Positions 24,655-33,199 of a stretch of DNA of 33,606 nt are shown here, piece after piece. This DNA is from Candidatus Taylorbacteria bacterium RIFCSPHIGHO2_01_FULL_51_15. GTDB lineage: Bacteria; Patescibacteriota; Minisyncoccia; Phycocordibacterales; UBA10002. The notes under the pieces are model-generated. The model saw only the letters and a program-made list of their open reading frames with translations, ran no database searches and was not told the DNA's origin. Location of the stretch: the NCBI GenBank assembly GCA_001820935.1, contig MHRI01000009.1:1-33606 (forward strand), in the 5' to 3' direction. The position numbers and the translations under genes are program-made. Positions within the stretch are counted from its first letter, which is position 1, and the number at the start of each line of letters is the position of its first letter.

Positions 24655-26157
24655 TCAAAACCTTTCCCAGTCCATGCTGTTGCCTGCCCTGATCACCACT
24701 GTTTCCTTCCAGGATCCCCTGTCCTTCCTTGTTCCAGCGATGACGAAAACTGTCGTTCCGTCTGGAAGCTCATCCACTGATAGGGGGATGGGCTTTACGG
24801 TCGAGCGGAGCCATGTGATTGTGGTGCCATCCGCCACGTTTGTTTCCACACGGGTGTTCGATTCCGGAAGAATCGGCGTTTCAGCCGGCGGGAGAGTGGT
24901 GATAATTTGCGGCTTCTCCATCATCTCTCGCGTCCATTTGGTGAAGCTCTTGAAGAAGCTTTGCACCCCTTCCATAATCGAGGCAGTTTTGGTATCCACG
25001 TACTTCTCAAGCGACTCCCGGTTTCGTTCCGAAGCCTCCTCGACAATCGCGAGGAACTCTGTTCGACTTGCCTCCGAAGCCTGCCTTAGAGACTTTTGAA
25101 CCATCGCTTGTAATTCGACAGCGAGATTCGTCTGCCACCGTCCTTGCTCTGCGGCGGCACGACTCGTGAGTGCAACCTCGAAATCCAAACGGCGAGTCTC
25201 GTCCTCCTTCCTCGACGCGGCCTCAGAGGATTTTAGTCTCTCGAAGAGGTTTGTCTCCAGACGTCCTCCTTCAGCGACAATCGCTCCAGACACTAAGTCG
25301 GCTACTCGCGACTGCGTTTCCGCGTGAAGCTTCAAGCGCTCCGTCGCGCGGGCTTCCTCATAGGCTTTAAGCGTGGCAAGAAGTTCTTTCCTACCTTCGC
25401 CGAGTTCCGCGATCTTCCCTCCGAGTCGCCCTTCCGCTTCGAGGAGCTTGGCATCGCTTGTTCTGGATAACGTTTCCACAATTTGCGCGAGGTTCGTGTG
25501 AGCCAATGTTCCTTGAGGTAAAGGCTCCAACTTACGGGCTTCCAGCGAGACGAGAGCTTTCGCCACAAGCCGCTTCAACTGCGCAACCTCAACTTCTAGT
25601 TCCGTGTTGACGACCGAGATAGACGCTCTCGTTTCCGGCGTCTTTCCGGTGGTGTCTTGCGGACCAGTCGCCGTTCTCTCTTGAAGAACTGACTCTTGGC
25701 GTAGGCGCTCCGCGTCTTCTTCAGCTTCGCCAGGATGACCCGCCCCAAGTTCAGGGGGCTCCGTATTGTAGTGCTGAGGAAACTCTCGAGTAAATCGATC
25801 CGCCTCTTCTTTCGCATACTCGCGAATGTGAGGAGAAACTTTCGATACGGTCGCACTCGTTTGTCTCTTGAACCAGGAAACGCAACGGTCTCTGAATATA
25901 AACACGGCGACTGCGAGTCCAAGGAAAACAAGAACTGTCAACCTTATCGCGTGCCCTCGATGTGGAGGCGGAGGTTGTGCGGAGTGCGCCGGCGAATGGA
26001 ATGCTCCAGGTTCGTACACGTTGCATCGAGCTCCGCAAGCCTTCAGGTCAGCAATAATCTCGGCGTCCGAAAACTTTGCATGACGTGCAGGAGGTTGGGT
26101 AAAGGGAGCCGTAGAAGGAAGTGGATCAGTCGGTCTTTCATTTACGTTAGTATTCAT
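24655..26157 (-). CDS. Single-TM coiled-coil hypothetical protein
   Basis: MNTNVNERPTDPLPS...; TM RLTVLVFLGLAVAVFIF; long charged helical region. Confidence 0.65.
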   Translation of the reverse strand: MNTNVNERPTDPLPSTAPFTQPPARHAKFSDAEIIADLKACGARCNVYEPGAFHSPAHSAQPPPPHRGHAIRLTVLVFLGLAVAVFIFRDRCVSWFKRQTSATVSKVSPHIREYAKEEADRFTREFPQHYNTEPPELGAGHPGEAEEDAERLRQESVLQERTATGPQDTTGKTPETRASISVVNTELEVEVAQLKRLVAKALVSLEARKLEPLPQGTLAHTNLAQIVETLSRTSDAKLLEAEGRLGGKIAELGEGRKELLATLKAYEEARATERLKLHAETQSRVADLVSGAIVAEGGRLETNLFERLKSSEAASRKEDETRRLDFEVALTSRAAAEQGRWQTNLAVELQAMVQKSLRQASEASRTEFLAIVEEASERNRESLEKYVDTKTASIMEGVQSFFKSFTKWTREMMEKPQIITTLPPAETPILPESNTRVETNVADGTTITWLRSTVKPIPLSVDELPDGTTVFVIAGTRKDRGSWKETVVIRAGNSMDWERF

Positions 26158-26278
26158 GCTACTCTGTGTTGTAAGCATCTTTTTGAAGAGCTTTTGTCGT
26201 GGTTTGGAAGTTGGAAAAGAAAATTGCCTCATTTGGCCCAACACATGGATACCAAACTTATCGACAAATGTCAAGTCC

Positions 26279-26312
26279 CAAAAATCAAGGAGCGAAGCGA
26301 CTATGATTTTTG
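26279..26312. repeat. Hairpin with conserved loop AGGAGCGAAGCGACTA, copy 2
   Basis: caaaaatca-AGGAGCGAAGCGACTA-tgatttttg. Confidence 0.85.
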
Positions 26313-26314
26313 AG

Positions 26315-26448
26315 GATGCCGCAATGTCCTCATTGCGGCGCCCAATGCTTCTCCTTACCCATCGCCTCGGATTCCTCAATCCTTCACCCTCGGAGACTCA
26401 TGGAAGGATTGGGAGATGCCCCGACGTTGCGTCGGGGCGCCCAATCTT
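26315..26448. repeat. Pair of GATGCC[variable hairpin]GGCGCCCAAT elements
   Basis: gatgccgcaatgtcctcattgcggcgcccaat and gatgccccgacgttgcgtcggggcgcccaat. Confidence 0.8.
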
Positions 26449-26462
26449 GAGGATCTCCACAA

Positions 26463-26494
26463 AAAAGCTAAGTCTTGGAAAGACTTAGCTTTTT
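26463..26494. terminator. Bidirectional terminator hairpin
   Basis: AAAAGCTAAGTCTT-GGA-AAGACTTAGCTTTT, downstream of the 26520 stop. Confidence 0.88.
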
Positions 26495-26519
26495 CGTTTG
26501 TAGCTTTGATATTGAAGTT

Positions 26520-27698
26520 TTACGCCACGTGATCTCGCTCTTCTTCTTTTTCATCTTGCTTCTTTTTTCGACGAGCGAAGAGAATACCGATAAAAATCGC
26601 AAGTATGAGACCAAGGATGATAAGGAAGGGCCCCGTGATCCATGAGAGGAGGAGCGCGGCGAGAAGACCAAGGCGGGATTTCGTCACTTCAAGTGGAGGG
26701 CAGGAGAGCGTAAGTATGCTCTCTCCCGAGGTCACCACCACTTTGGCATTTTTGACACCTTCTTTCTCGTACGCTTTTCGGGTAGTGCTCGCCTCGCCTG
26801 AAAGTTCCTCGTCTCCTGTCCAGAGGAAGTCATAGGTTCCGGTTCCGCCCACGGCAGACGCGCGCCAAACTACTTCGTCATTTACGCGCGCTTCCTTTGT
26901 TGAGATCGTACAAAGACCTTCAAGTCTCGGCAAAGAGGGAAGTGTCGGTGTAGGGGGAATCGGCGTAGTAGGTTTTTGAATAACGGGAATTTTGTGAGCG
27001 ACGGTGACCGCATTGGTGCAGGGAGCCACAATTCGCTCATTACCCTTCGTGACGGTAAGCATCGCCGGTTTGATCCCGAGTGTCGTATAGGTTTTTGTCA
27101 CCAGAGGGCGATCGCCGCTAAGCCCATCCGTGCCATCCCACATGTAGGTGGTGGAGGCGGTGATTCCCGAAAGGATCGCGAGCCAAGTGACGCTCTCGCC
27201 CGGAGCCGCTCGCTCCGGAGTGGCGTAACAGGAAGCGCCAAATCCAGGCTCCCGGAACCCCGGAGTCGCGGATCCTTGGATGAGTACCGTTCCGCAAGAA
27301 ACCGTAATCGCCCGATTGCCAGAGGTCACCGTGAGCGTTCCCAATTTCTCTCCATTTGTCGCGTACGCCTTAAGCGTGGTACTCACATTTCCTGAAAGCC
27401 CATCGGTTCCATTCCAGTTGTAGAGGTACGCGCCGGAACCACCCGACACCGAAGAAACCCAGGTTACCGTTTGGCCGACGTTCGCGGCAAGAGACGAAGG
27501 GGCGCAGGAGACAGAGACGCCTGAAGCCACTGGTCGGCCAGAACTGTAACCCCCGCCAATTCCTCTAGGTCCGACTGATACCGCAGGCACATAAGCTGGC
27601 GTGTAGGCAAATAGATTTGAAGGTATGGCAAACCCAATAAGCACCGCAAGCGTAAGAAGCGCGCGCACTGATGTCTTAATGTTGGTCATATTTTTCAT
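26520..27698 (-). CDS. Secreted, C-terminally membrane-anchored protein with three PKD/Ig-like repeats
   Basis: Signal peptide; repeats with VTW..S..SGG.G.Y.Y.W.G.DGLSG...T..KAY...G...; C-terminal TM plus RRKKKQDEKEEE. Confidence 0.75.
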   Translation of the reverse strand: MKNMTNIKTSVRALLTLAVLIGFAIPSNLFAYTPAYVPAVSVGPRGIGGGYSSGRPVASGVSVSCAPSSLAANVGQTVTWVSSVSGGSGAYLYNWNGTDGLSGNVSTTLKAYATNGEKLGTLTVTSGNRAITVSCGTVLIQGSATPGFREPGFGASCYATPERAAPGESVTWLAILSGITASTTYMWDGTDGLSGDRPLVTKTYTTLGIKPAMLTVTKGNERIVAPCTNAVTVAHKIPVIQKPTTPIPPTPTLPSLPRLEGLCTISTKEARVNDEVVWRASAVGGTGTYDFLWTGDEELSGEASTTRKAYEKEGVKNAKVVVTSGESILTLSCPPLEVTKSRLGLLAALLLSWITGPFLIILGLILAIFIGILFARRKKKQDEKEEERDHVA

Positions 27699-27770
27699 AT
27701 CCAGCATTATATCAGATAATCTAGCTTTGTCAATGCCTCGCGGTAACTTTCTGCATCCCTCGAATAGTGG

Positions 27771-27880
27771 CCTTAATTCCTCCTTTTCTAAAGGAGGTGT
27801 CCGAGTCTTCGAGGACGGAGGATTTTGGAAATCCCTCGGCATCATCAGAATGAGCCACTCCCTTTAGGAAAGGGAGAATA
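27771..27880. repeat. Composite palindromic CCTTTTCTAAAGG / CTCCCTTTAGGAAAGGGAG element
   Basis: ccttaattcctccttttctaaaggaggtgtccgag...ccactccctttaggaaagggagaat. Confidence 0.75.
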
Positions 27881-28044
27881 AGAAGTGTGGGCTTGGGCTA
27901 TCTCTCTCTCACTACTTACTACTATCTACTTTCTACTTACTTGCACTGGGTGTGGACAACACTCCGACAAAGCGATGTATCCTGTGCTACCATATACACA
28001 TAGCGGTCGCTCTCTTATTTTTATTTGATTTGTTCTCACCATCC

Positions 28045-28941
28045 ATGTCTACGTCAGTTTCGTTTTTTCGAACATCGGCGCTTGCGGTTGCGGCAATGAT
28101 GTTTGTCTTTCCCGCACTCGCTAGTGCGGATACCGCCGAGGATTTTGGTTCGATTCCCTCTAGCCCCGCAGGTAAAGTCACGCTTTCGGTACAGATGGGT
28201 ACGGCGGTCTCAAAGGGGAATGTGGTGAACGTACCGGCGGGTACGCCGATTACGCTTGTGTGGACAGTACCTACGGGCTGGAAAGGGTGCTGGAGCAATT
28301 GGCAGAGCGCGGCTATTACCGCGAGCGGCAGTTTGCGCGGGAACATTCCGGCAGGACAAGCGAGGCGCGCGTTCATACTCACCTGTTTCGGTGTTGGACA
28401 GTCGCAGACAGTCGCCTTAACAGTCAATGTCGTTAAGCCAGATCTCACGGTTTCTAGTTTTACCGGTAGCGCCACAGCTGTCGGACCTACCCCTGCGGTT
28501 CCCGCTGTTCCAGCAAATCCAAACGCCAATCCTCCCGTGGAGGCCCGCCGCGCCATTCCCGCCAAGTCGAATAAAGGTCTCTATTATGCCGGAACTCCCG
28601 GCACGGGAGCGGCGTCGGGTGGCATCGTGCTCAAGGCAACGGCAAAAAATAGCGGAAAGACTCCCGCTGCGTCAGGTGGATTTGTATTCGCCAAATATGA
28701 ATGGGCGCAAACTACTACGCCTACCAAAGCAGGTACCAGCTGGCAGTTGTTGAAGGAAGGATTCATTGACACTCCTATTGCCCCTAATAAAACCGGGGTA
28801 GTAGATGAGTATAGTCACGCAGCAACTCCGGGTGGACCTTACTATTTCCGAATTACCCTCGATTCGACTGGAGTGGTAAACGAGGCAAAGGAGGACAACA
28901 ACATGAGAATCATCGGGCCGTACACCTTCGTGGCTCGGTAG
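28045..28941 (+). CDS. Secreted CARDB-like (Ig-fold) protein
   Basis: Signal peptide; PDLTVSSFTGSA...GIVLKATAKNSGKTPA...NEAKEDNNMRIIGPYTFVAR. Confidence 0.72.
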   Translation: MSTSVSFFRTSALAVAAMMFVFPALASADTAEDFGSIPSSPAGKVTLSVQMGTAVSKGNVVNVPAGTPITLVWTVPTGWKGCWSNWQSAAITASGSLRGNIPAGQARRAFILTCFGVGQSQTVALTVNVVKPDLTVSSFTGSATAVGPTPAVPAVPANPNANPPVEARRAIPAKSNKGLYYAGTPGTGAASGGIVLKATAKNSGKTPAASGGFVFAKYEWAQTTTPTKAGTSWQLLKEGFIDTPIAPNKTGVVDEYSHAATPGGPYYFRITLDSTGVVNEAKEDNNMRIIGPYTFVAR

Positions 28942-28957
28942 TTGGCACCGCAAGGAA

Positions 28958-29716
28958 ATGCTATTTCTCCTAAAATATTTACGTGGCGGATGCGCTCTCG
29001 CGCTCGTTGCCCTTACCTTACCCGCACTCACGGAAGCCGCGACCTTTCCTACGTCACTTGCGATCATAAAATCGGTCGGCCTCAAGGTCGGAGTGCAGGT
29101 AGATGGCCAGGGAGTGAAATCTCCCGCCGTCGTAGGTGCAAACACGGATTTCACGATTATCTGGAGCACGGCTCCAAATACCGCCCTTGGGTGCGTCGGC
29201 AACTTCGCGGAGGGTCCGCTTCCGCCGTCAGGGTCGGCAGTGGGTTCCATAACAGCTTCTCGATCGTTTGTCATCACCTGCTACGGACGCGGAGCGGCAC
29301 AAACCGCCACCCTGCAAGTGAACGTGGGCGTAGCCGATCTTGTCGTGTCTTCATTTTCGGCTACTGGCCTCAAGAGCGCGAAAGGGCAGAGAGGATCCTA
29401 CCTTGCGGGCCCGTATACTCTGAAAGCCAGCATAAGGAACGCGGGGAAGCTTAAGATCGGGGTGCCGTTTCGCGTTAAGTATCTTGAAAGCGCTGACGGG
29501 CAAGGCAATTGGATCAGCATAAGTGAGAAAACAATCCTAGCGATGCCTGGGGCAGTGACGATCACCCTCGACCCTCTACTTCGACAGGGAAATGCCGGCG
29601 TGGGCGCCCGCTATTATCAAGTATGTCTTGATACCGAAAATAAAGTGAGCGAAGCTAAAGAGGACAACAATTGTTCAAGGGTACTTGGCCCTTATTCATT
29701 TGTCGCCGTGCCGTAG
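28958..29716 (+). CDS. Secreted CARDB-like (Ig-fold) protein, paralog of the preceding gene
   Basis: Signal peptide; ADLVVSSFSATG...YTLKASIRNAGKLKIG...SEAKEDNNCSRVLGPYSFVAVP. Confidence 0.72.
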   Translation: MLFLLKYLRGGCALALVALTLPALTEAATFPTSLAIIKSVGLKVGVQVDGQGVKSPAVVGANTDFTIIWSTAPNTALGCVGNFAEGPLPPSGSAVGSITASRSFVITCYGRGAAQTATLQVNVGVADLVVSSFSATGLKSAKGQRGSYLAGPYTLKASIRNAGKLKIGVPFRVKYLESADGQGNWISISEKTILAMPGAVTITLDPLLRQGNAGVGARYYQVCLDTENKVSEAKEDNNCSRVLGPYSFVAVP

Positions 29717-29808
29717 AGAATTTTACTCCTTCCACACCACCGCCTCTTGCAGTTGTTCTATGCAAGGTTCTACCAGTTATTCCCATCTCTAGTTCACGTC
29801 ATTCGGTA

Positions 29809-29844
29809 TTTAGCAATAGTGTACGAACGTACACTATTGCTAAA
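29809..29844. repeat. Solo near-perfect palindrome sharing ends with the 697/1340 palindromes
   Basis: TTTAGCAATAGTGTACG-AA-CGTACACTATTGCTAAA. Confidence 0.92.
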
Positions 29845-30011
29845 CCCCGAAGGGAGCTGTCCCGCATAAAGCAGGATATGTGTGAATACTGACGAAAGAC
29901 AGTATCACCCCAGCACCAAAGGATAAACGGGCACGCGCTTCGCCCTGGGATGGTGTGGGGTTGTATTTCACATTCCGCTCTAAAACATCGCGGGTGAAAT
30001 ACAAAAAAAGA

Positions 30012-30056
30012 GCGGAGAGTAGGTGAACTGATTGAATCAGTTGCCTTTCTCTCCGC
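30012..30056 (-). terminator. Minus-strand terminator with nested hairpin
   Basis: gcggagag...ctctccgc enclosing aactgattgaatcagtt; T-run on the minus strand. Confidence 0.75.
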
Positions 30057-30080
30057 CCGTTGCGTCTCAATTCCAGGCCA

Positions 30081-31520
30081 CTAGGCCTTCGGTCCCACTC
30101 CCGCCACAAGGTCGGTGAGAGTGGATACCGCGTTCGTTATCCGCACCTCGATGAATCGGGTGTGGATCGGAAACGACGTTCCGCCCGGCTTTCGCTCCAG
30201 AATCTCCGTCCCGTTGATCCTGATCTGGAGCCCGAGCCCTGCCGGTGCAAATTTCACCGACTTTCCCAAGGGCTTCGGTATTCGTGGGCTCCAGAGCTCG
30301 TTCGTGAGCTGTAGGATATGCTTCTCCGGATTTTTCAGCCCGCACCAGATTTCCGGTGCCGCGGCTTTAGTTGGCGTTGGCGCGACCTTCGCGCCCATGC
30401 TTTGCGCCGGTTCCGCCGCGGGCACAGAAGTCATTCGTGCCCGTACCTGTTCGATGGGCACGACCTCGACGACCCGTACGTTGCTTTCCCGGAACTTCAT
30501 GAGCATCCAGATTCCAAGGAGAAGCGCGATGACGCAGAGTGCTGGCATAAGCCAACTCCTCTTTTGCCCCGCGTGATGATCCGTCGAGGCCTCCGTCGCG
30601 TGATGATTTCCTGCTTCACGCGCAGACATCTCCTTTATCGCCTTGGTCACCGCCGATCCAATCCAGAATACAATCGCTATGCCAAGTGCGGCAAAGATAA
30701 AGAATGCTGGATTGTTCAAGGGGTTGCTCAAGTTTTCGTTGAGGATCCTTGACCAGAGTCCCACTCGCGCTTCTACCTGCCTGAATGTCAGCGTTTCCGG
30801 CGACGCTTTGAAGTAATAAGCAAACGGGTTCAGGCTTGGGAAGAGATGAGCAATCAAGTATAGTAACAGGACTACTACCATTCCCGCTTGTGCCAGCCGA
30901 CTCCAGATGTTTTTGTAGGCTCGATTGAGCCATATTGCCGACACCCCCAAAACGGAGAGCACAAGCAATGTAACACTTGGTCGTGGCAGTGCCGCGTAGA
31001 AGAAAAACCCAACGGCTTCGATTACCAGTACAAAGCGCACTGCCTCCATGTATCTACCGATCGCCTTTCGTATGGACTCCATAAGCTCCGATCCGATTCC
31101 TCGAACTTCCCGTAGAATCCCGATGGGTGAGAACCACTGATACCAGCGTAGATCATTCTCAGTTGTTCTCGCGTTCGCTGTCCCTCCACTCGGTGTGGTC
31201 AGTGTACTGATGACGGATCCGAGAGGAGCTGCCATGAGTCCAAGAGCGGCAGAAAGGATTAACCCCGCGATACCCCCCATCGCTACCAATATCCTCCATA
31301 GCGGCTCCGTCCCAGCGAGCCAAGATACAGACGTGGACATCTCGTACGTGGCAATGCCCAACAGCATAAACAGCATTGGAATCGCCATTGCGAACAGAGT
31401 GAAGCGCTCGAGAGCGCGAAGGTATGGCCCCGCCGTTGCCGGTGTGACCACCCCAATCCATCTGAATCCTTGACCTATGCCGGAGAGCAGTAACTTGAAG
31501 AACCGTATTATTGCATTCAT
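30081..31520 (-). CDS. Multi-TM hypothetical membrane protein
   Basis: 479 aa with several long hydrophobic segments and an extracytoplasmic-looking C-terminal region. Confidence 0.65.
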   Translation of the reverse strand: MNAIIRFFKLLLSGIGQGFRWIGVVTPATAGPYLRALERFTLFAMAIPMLFMLLGIATYEMSTSVSWLAGTEPLWRILVAMGGIAGLILSAALGLMAAPLGSVISTLTTPSGGTANARTTENDLRWYQWFSPIGILREVRGIGSELMESIRKAIGRYMEAVRFVLVIEAVGFFFYAALPRPSVTLLVLSVLGVSAIWLNRAYKNIWSRLAQAGMVVVLLLYLIAHLFPSLNPFAYYFKASPETLTFRQVEARVGLWSRILNENLSNPLNNPAFFIFAALGIAIVFWIGSAVTKAIKEMSAREAGNHHATEASTDHHAGQKRSWLMPALCVIALLLGIWMLMKFRESNVRVVEVVPIEQVRARMTSVPAAEPAQSMGAKVAPTPTKAAAPEIWCGLKNPEKHILQLTNELWSPRIPKPLGKSVKFAPAGLGLQIRINGTEILERKPGGTSFPIHTRFIEVRITNAVSTLTDLVAGVGPKA

Positions 31521-31557
31521 TTCTTAATTTCCTTTCGTTTCGAAGTTATTTTGGTTC

Positions 31558-32352
31558 TTAGGGTTTTGAGAGCCAGTGCCACGCCATCCCAATAAGGGAT
31601 CGGCGCTGTGGTCCTCTTGCCGCAACTTTCCTTTCCAATGCCTGATTTGCCGCCTTCCAACGTGCAACCTGTTGTTCCAACTCATGGTTTACAGGTCCCA
31701 GCGTTTTTTCTGCAGCCTTGTCCAGGTAGCGCGCCGTTTCGTCGAGGCGCTTAGTGAGAGGCACCTTCGGCTTTTCCGGGCCCGGACTTTCCTTTGGACC
31801 TTCGAGGACAATTCTCTTAAGCTTATCCCTCGCAGTCGCTTCTGCCTCAAGCTGTTTCAGCACAGCCTCCATCGCTCCGGGATCAAAAGCGTCGGTGGAA
31901 CCCAGGACATCGTCACAACGCTTCAAGAAGGCCTCATCGATTTTGACGATGGCTTTGACAAGCGCATCGTCTAGACCTGTAGTAGATGTTTTCTTTTTCT
32001 TGTCTGACCCGTAGAACTTCTCTCTGAAGCCATCCAGAAAGTCCGAAAACTTCCTTAAGGTAGTCTTCATCGGTTCACCGACGTGTTCGGCTGCCGATTC
32101 AACCTTTCCTGACAACATTCCCAGACCATAGTTGAAGACCTGAAGTCGGAAAGTGCTATCTTTCTTTACGGCTTTGTCGGCCGCTTCTACAGCGGAGTCA
32201 ACAAGCTTGTCAATCTGTGGGTCGAGTAACCCTGCAAAGGTGTTGAGGTCAAGCTTGACGTTAAACACCCTCTTGAAGATACCCACAAGTTCATTGGCCT
32301 CGGCTGGTGTTTCGGGTTCGACTGTTGTTGTAGTGGGGCTGGGTTTTGCCAT
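31558..32352 (-). CDS. Hypothetical helical protein
   Basis: 264 aa ORF, MAKPSPTTTTVEPETPAEANELVGIFKRVFNVKLDLNTFAGLL...; next to the 30081 gene on the same strand. Confidence 0.6.
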   Translation of the reverse strand: MAKPSPTTTTVEPETPAEANELVGIFKRVFNVKLDLNTFAGLLDPQIDKLVDSAVEAADKAVKKDSTFRLQVFNYGLGMLSGKVESAAEHVGEPMKTTLRKFSDFLDGFREKFYGSDKKKKTSTTGLDDALVKAIVKIDEAFLKRCDDVLGSTDAFDPGAMEAVLKQLEAEATARDKLKRIVLEGPKESPGPEKPKVPLTKRLDETARYLDKAAEKTLGPVNHELEQQVARWKAANQALERKVAARGPQRRSLIGMAWHWLSKP

Positions 32353-32559
32353 GCATGTCTTTCTAGACTCGGCTGTTTGGGCCGAGTCGTTTGGTTGTTT
32401 TGGTTATGGTTTTGTCAAAGGGCGTGACCGCCACTTTGACGGTTCATTGATGGGCATACTATCACACTTTCGTGCGGAAGTCAATACCCTGAAGTGCTGG
32501 AATAGCCCTGTATTTAAGCTTTTCTTCAGATTTTGAAAGCCATTTTTCTACGGGCGGGA

Positions 32560-32921
32560 GCTTTGCTCCGTCCCAAACTCAAAAAACTCGTTATGGGAGG
32601 GAGAGGACTTGAACGTTACTCGTTCAGTACAGGTTTTCCATCCCGACATAGCGTCGGGATATGGGAGAACCTTTTCAAGTCCTTTCCGAAAAGCGCCCGC
32701 GCTTTTCTCCGCCACTCAAAATATATTCGCTTCGCTCTTTATTTTATGGGCGGGAGAGGAATCTTGAGTCTTACAGACTCTGTTCAGGTTTCCCATTTTC
32801 TCGCTTTCAGAAAAGCTCAAAAATATGGGAGAACCTTTTCAAGTCCTCTCGCGCAAAGCAAGTAGTTGCTTTGCTCCGTCCCAAACTCAAAAACTCGTTA
32901 TGGGCGGGAGAGGACTTGAAC
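32560..32921. repeat. Nested direct and inverted repeats derived from the tRNA-Leu 3' end
   Basis: gctttgctccgtcccaaactcaaaaa(a)ctcgttatggg[a/c]gggagaggacttgaac at 32560-32614 and 32868-32921; atatgggagaaccttttcaagtcct at 32659-32683 and 32823-32847. Confidence 0.88.
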
Positions 32922-32981
32922 CTCCATGGATTGCTCCACTGGTTCCTAAAACCAGCGCGTCTACCATTTCGCCACCCGCCC
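32901..32981 (-). tRNA. tRNA-Leu (anticodon TAG)
   Basis: Minus strand GGGCGGGTGGCGAAATGGTAGACGCGCTGGTTTTAGGAACCAG...GAGGTTCAAGTCCTCTCCCGCCCA. Confidence 0.92.
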
Positions 32982-32985
32982 TTTT

Positions 32986-33080
32986 GTGAAGTATGAAGTA
33001 CGAAATATGAATACTGGACCCCAAAGCTGAGAGATGCGAGCTACCTGATTCCTAATTCAGTATTCATACTTCGCATCTTC
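32986..33080. repeat. Family C inverted repeat between the tRNAs
   Basis: gtgaagtatgaagtacgaaatatgaatactgg...cagtattcatacttcgcatcttcgc. Confidence 0.75.
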
Positions 33081-33088
33081 GCTTCTTG

Positions 33089-33161
33089 TCCGCCCAGTAG
33101 GGATCGAACCTACGACCTTATCCTTAAGAGGGATCTGCTCTACCAGCTGAGCTATGGGCGG
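33089..33161 (-). tRNA. tRNA-Lys (anticodon CTT)
   Basis: Minus strand CCGCCCATAGCTCAGCTGGTAGAGCAGATCCCTCTTAAGGATAAGGTCGTAGGTTCGATCCCTACTGGGCGGA. Confidence 0.9.
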
Positions 33162-33199
33162 GAATGCTCCGCTACGTTATAGCATAATTTCTTCAGAAA

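Noticed and set aside
32533-32996. ORFs of 110-111 aa near tRNA-Leu
   Set aside because: They are translations of tRNA-derived repeats and lack independent coding evidence.
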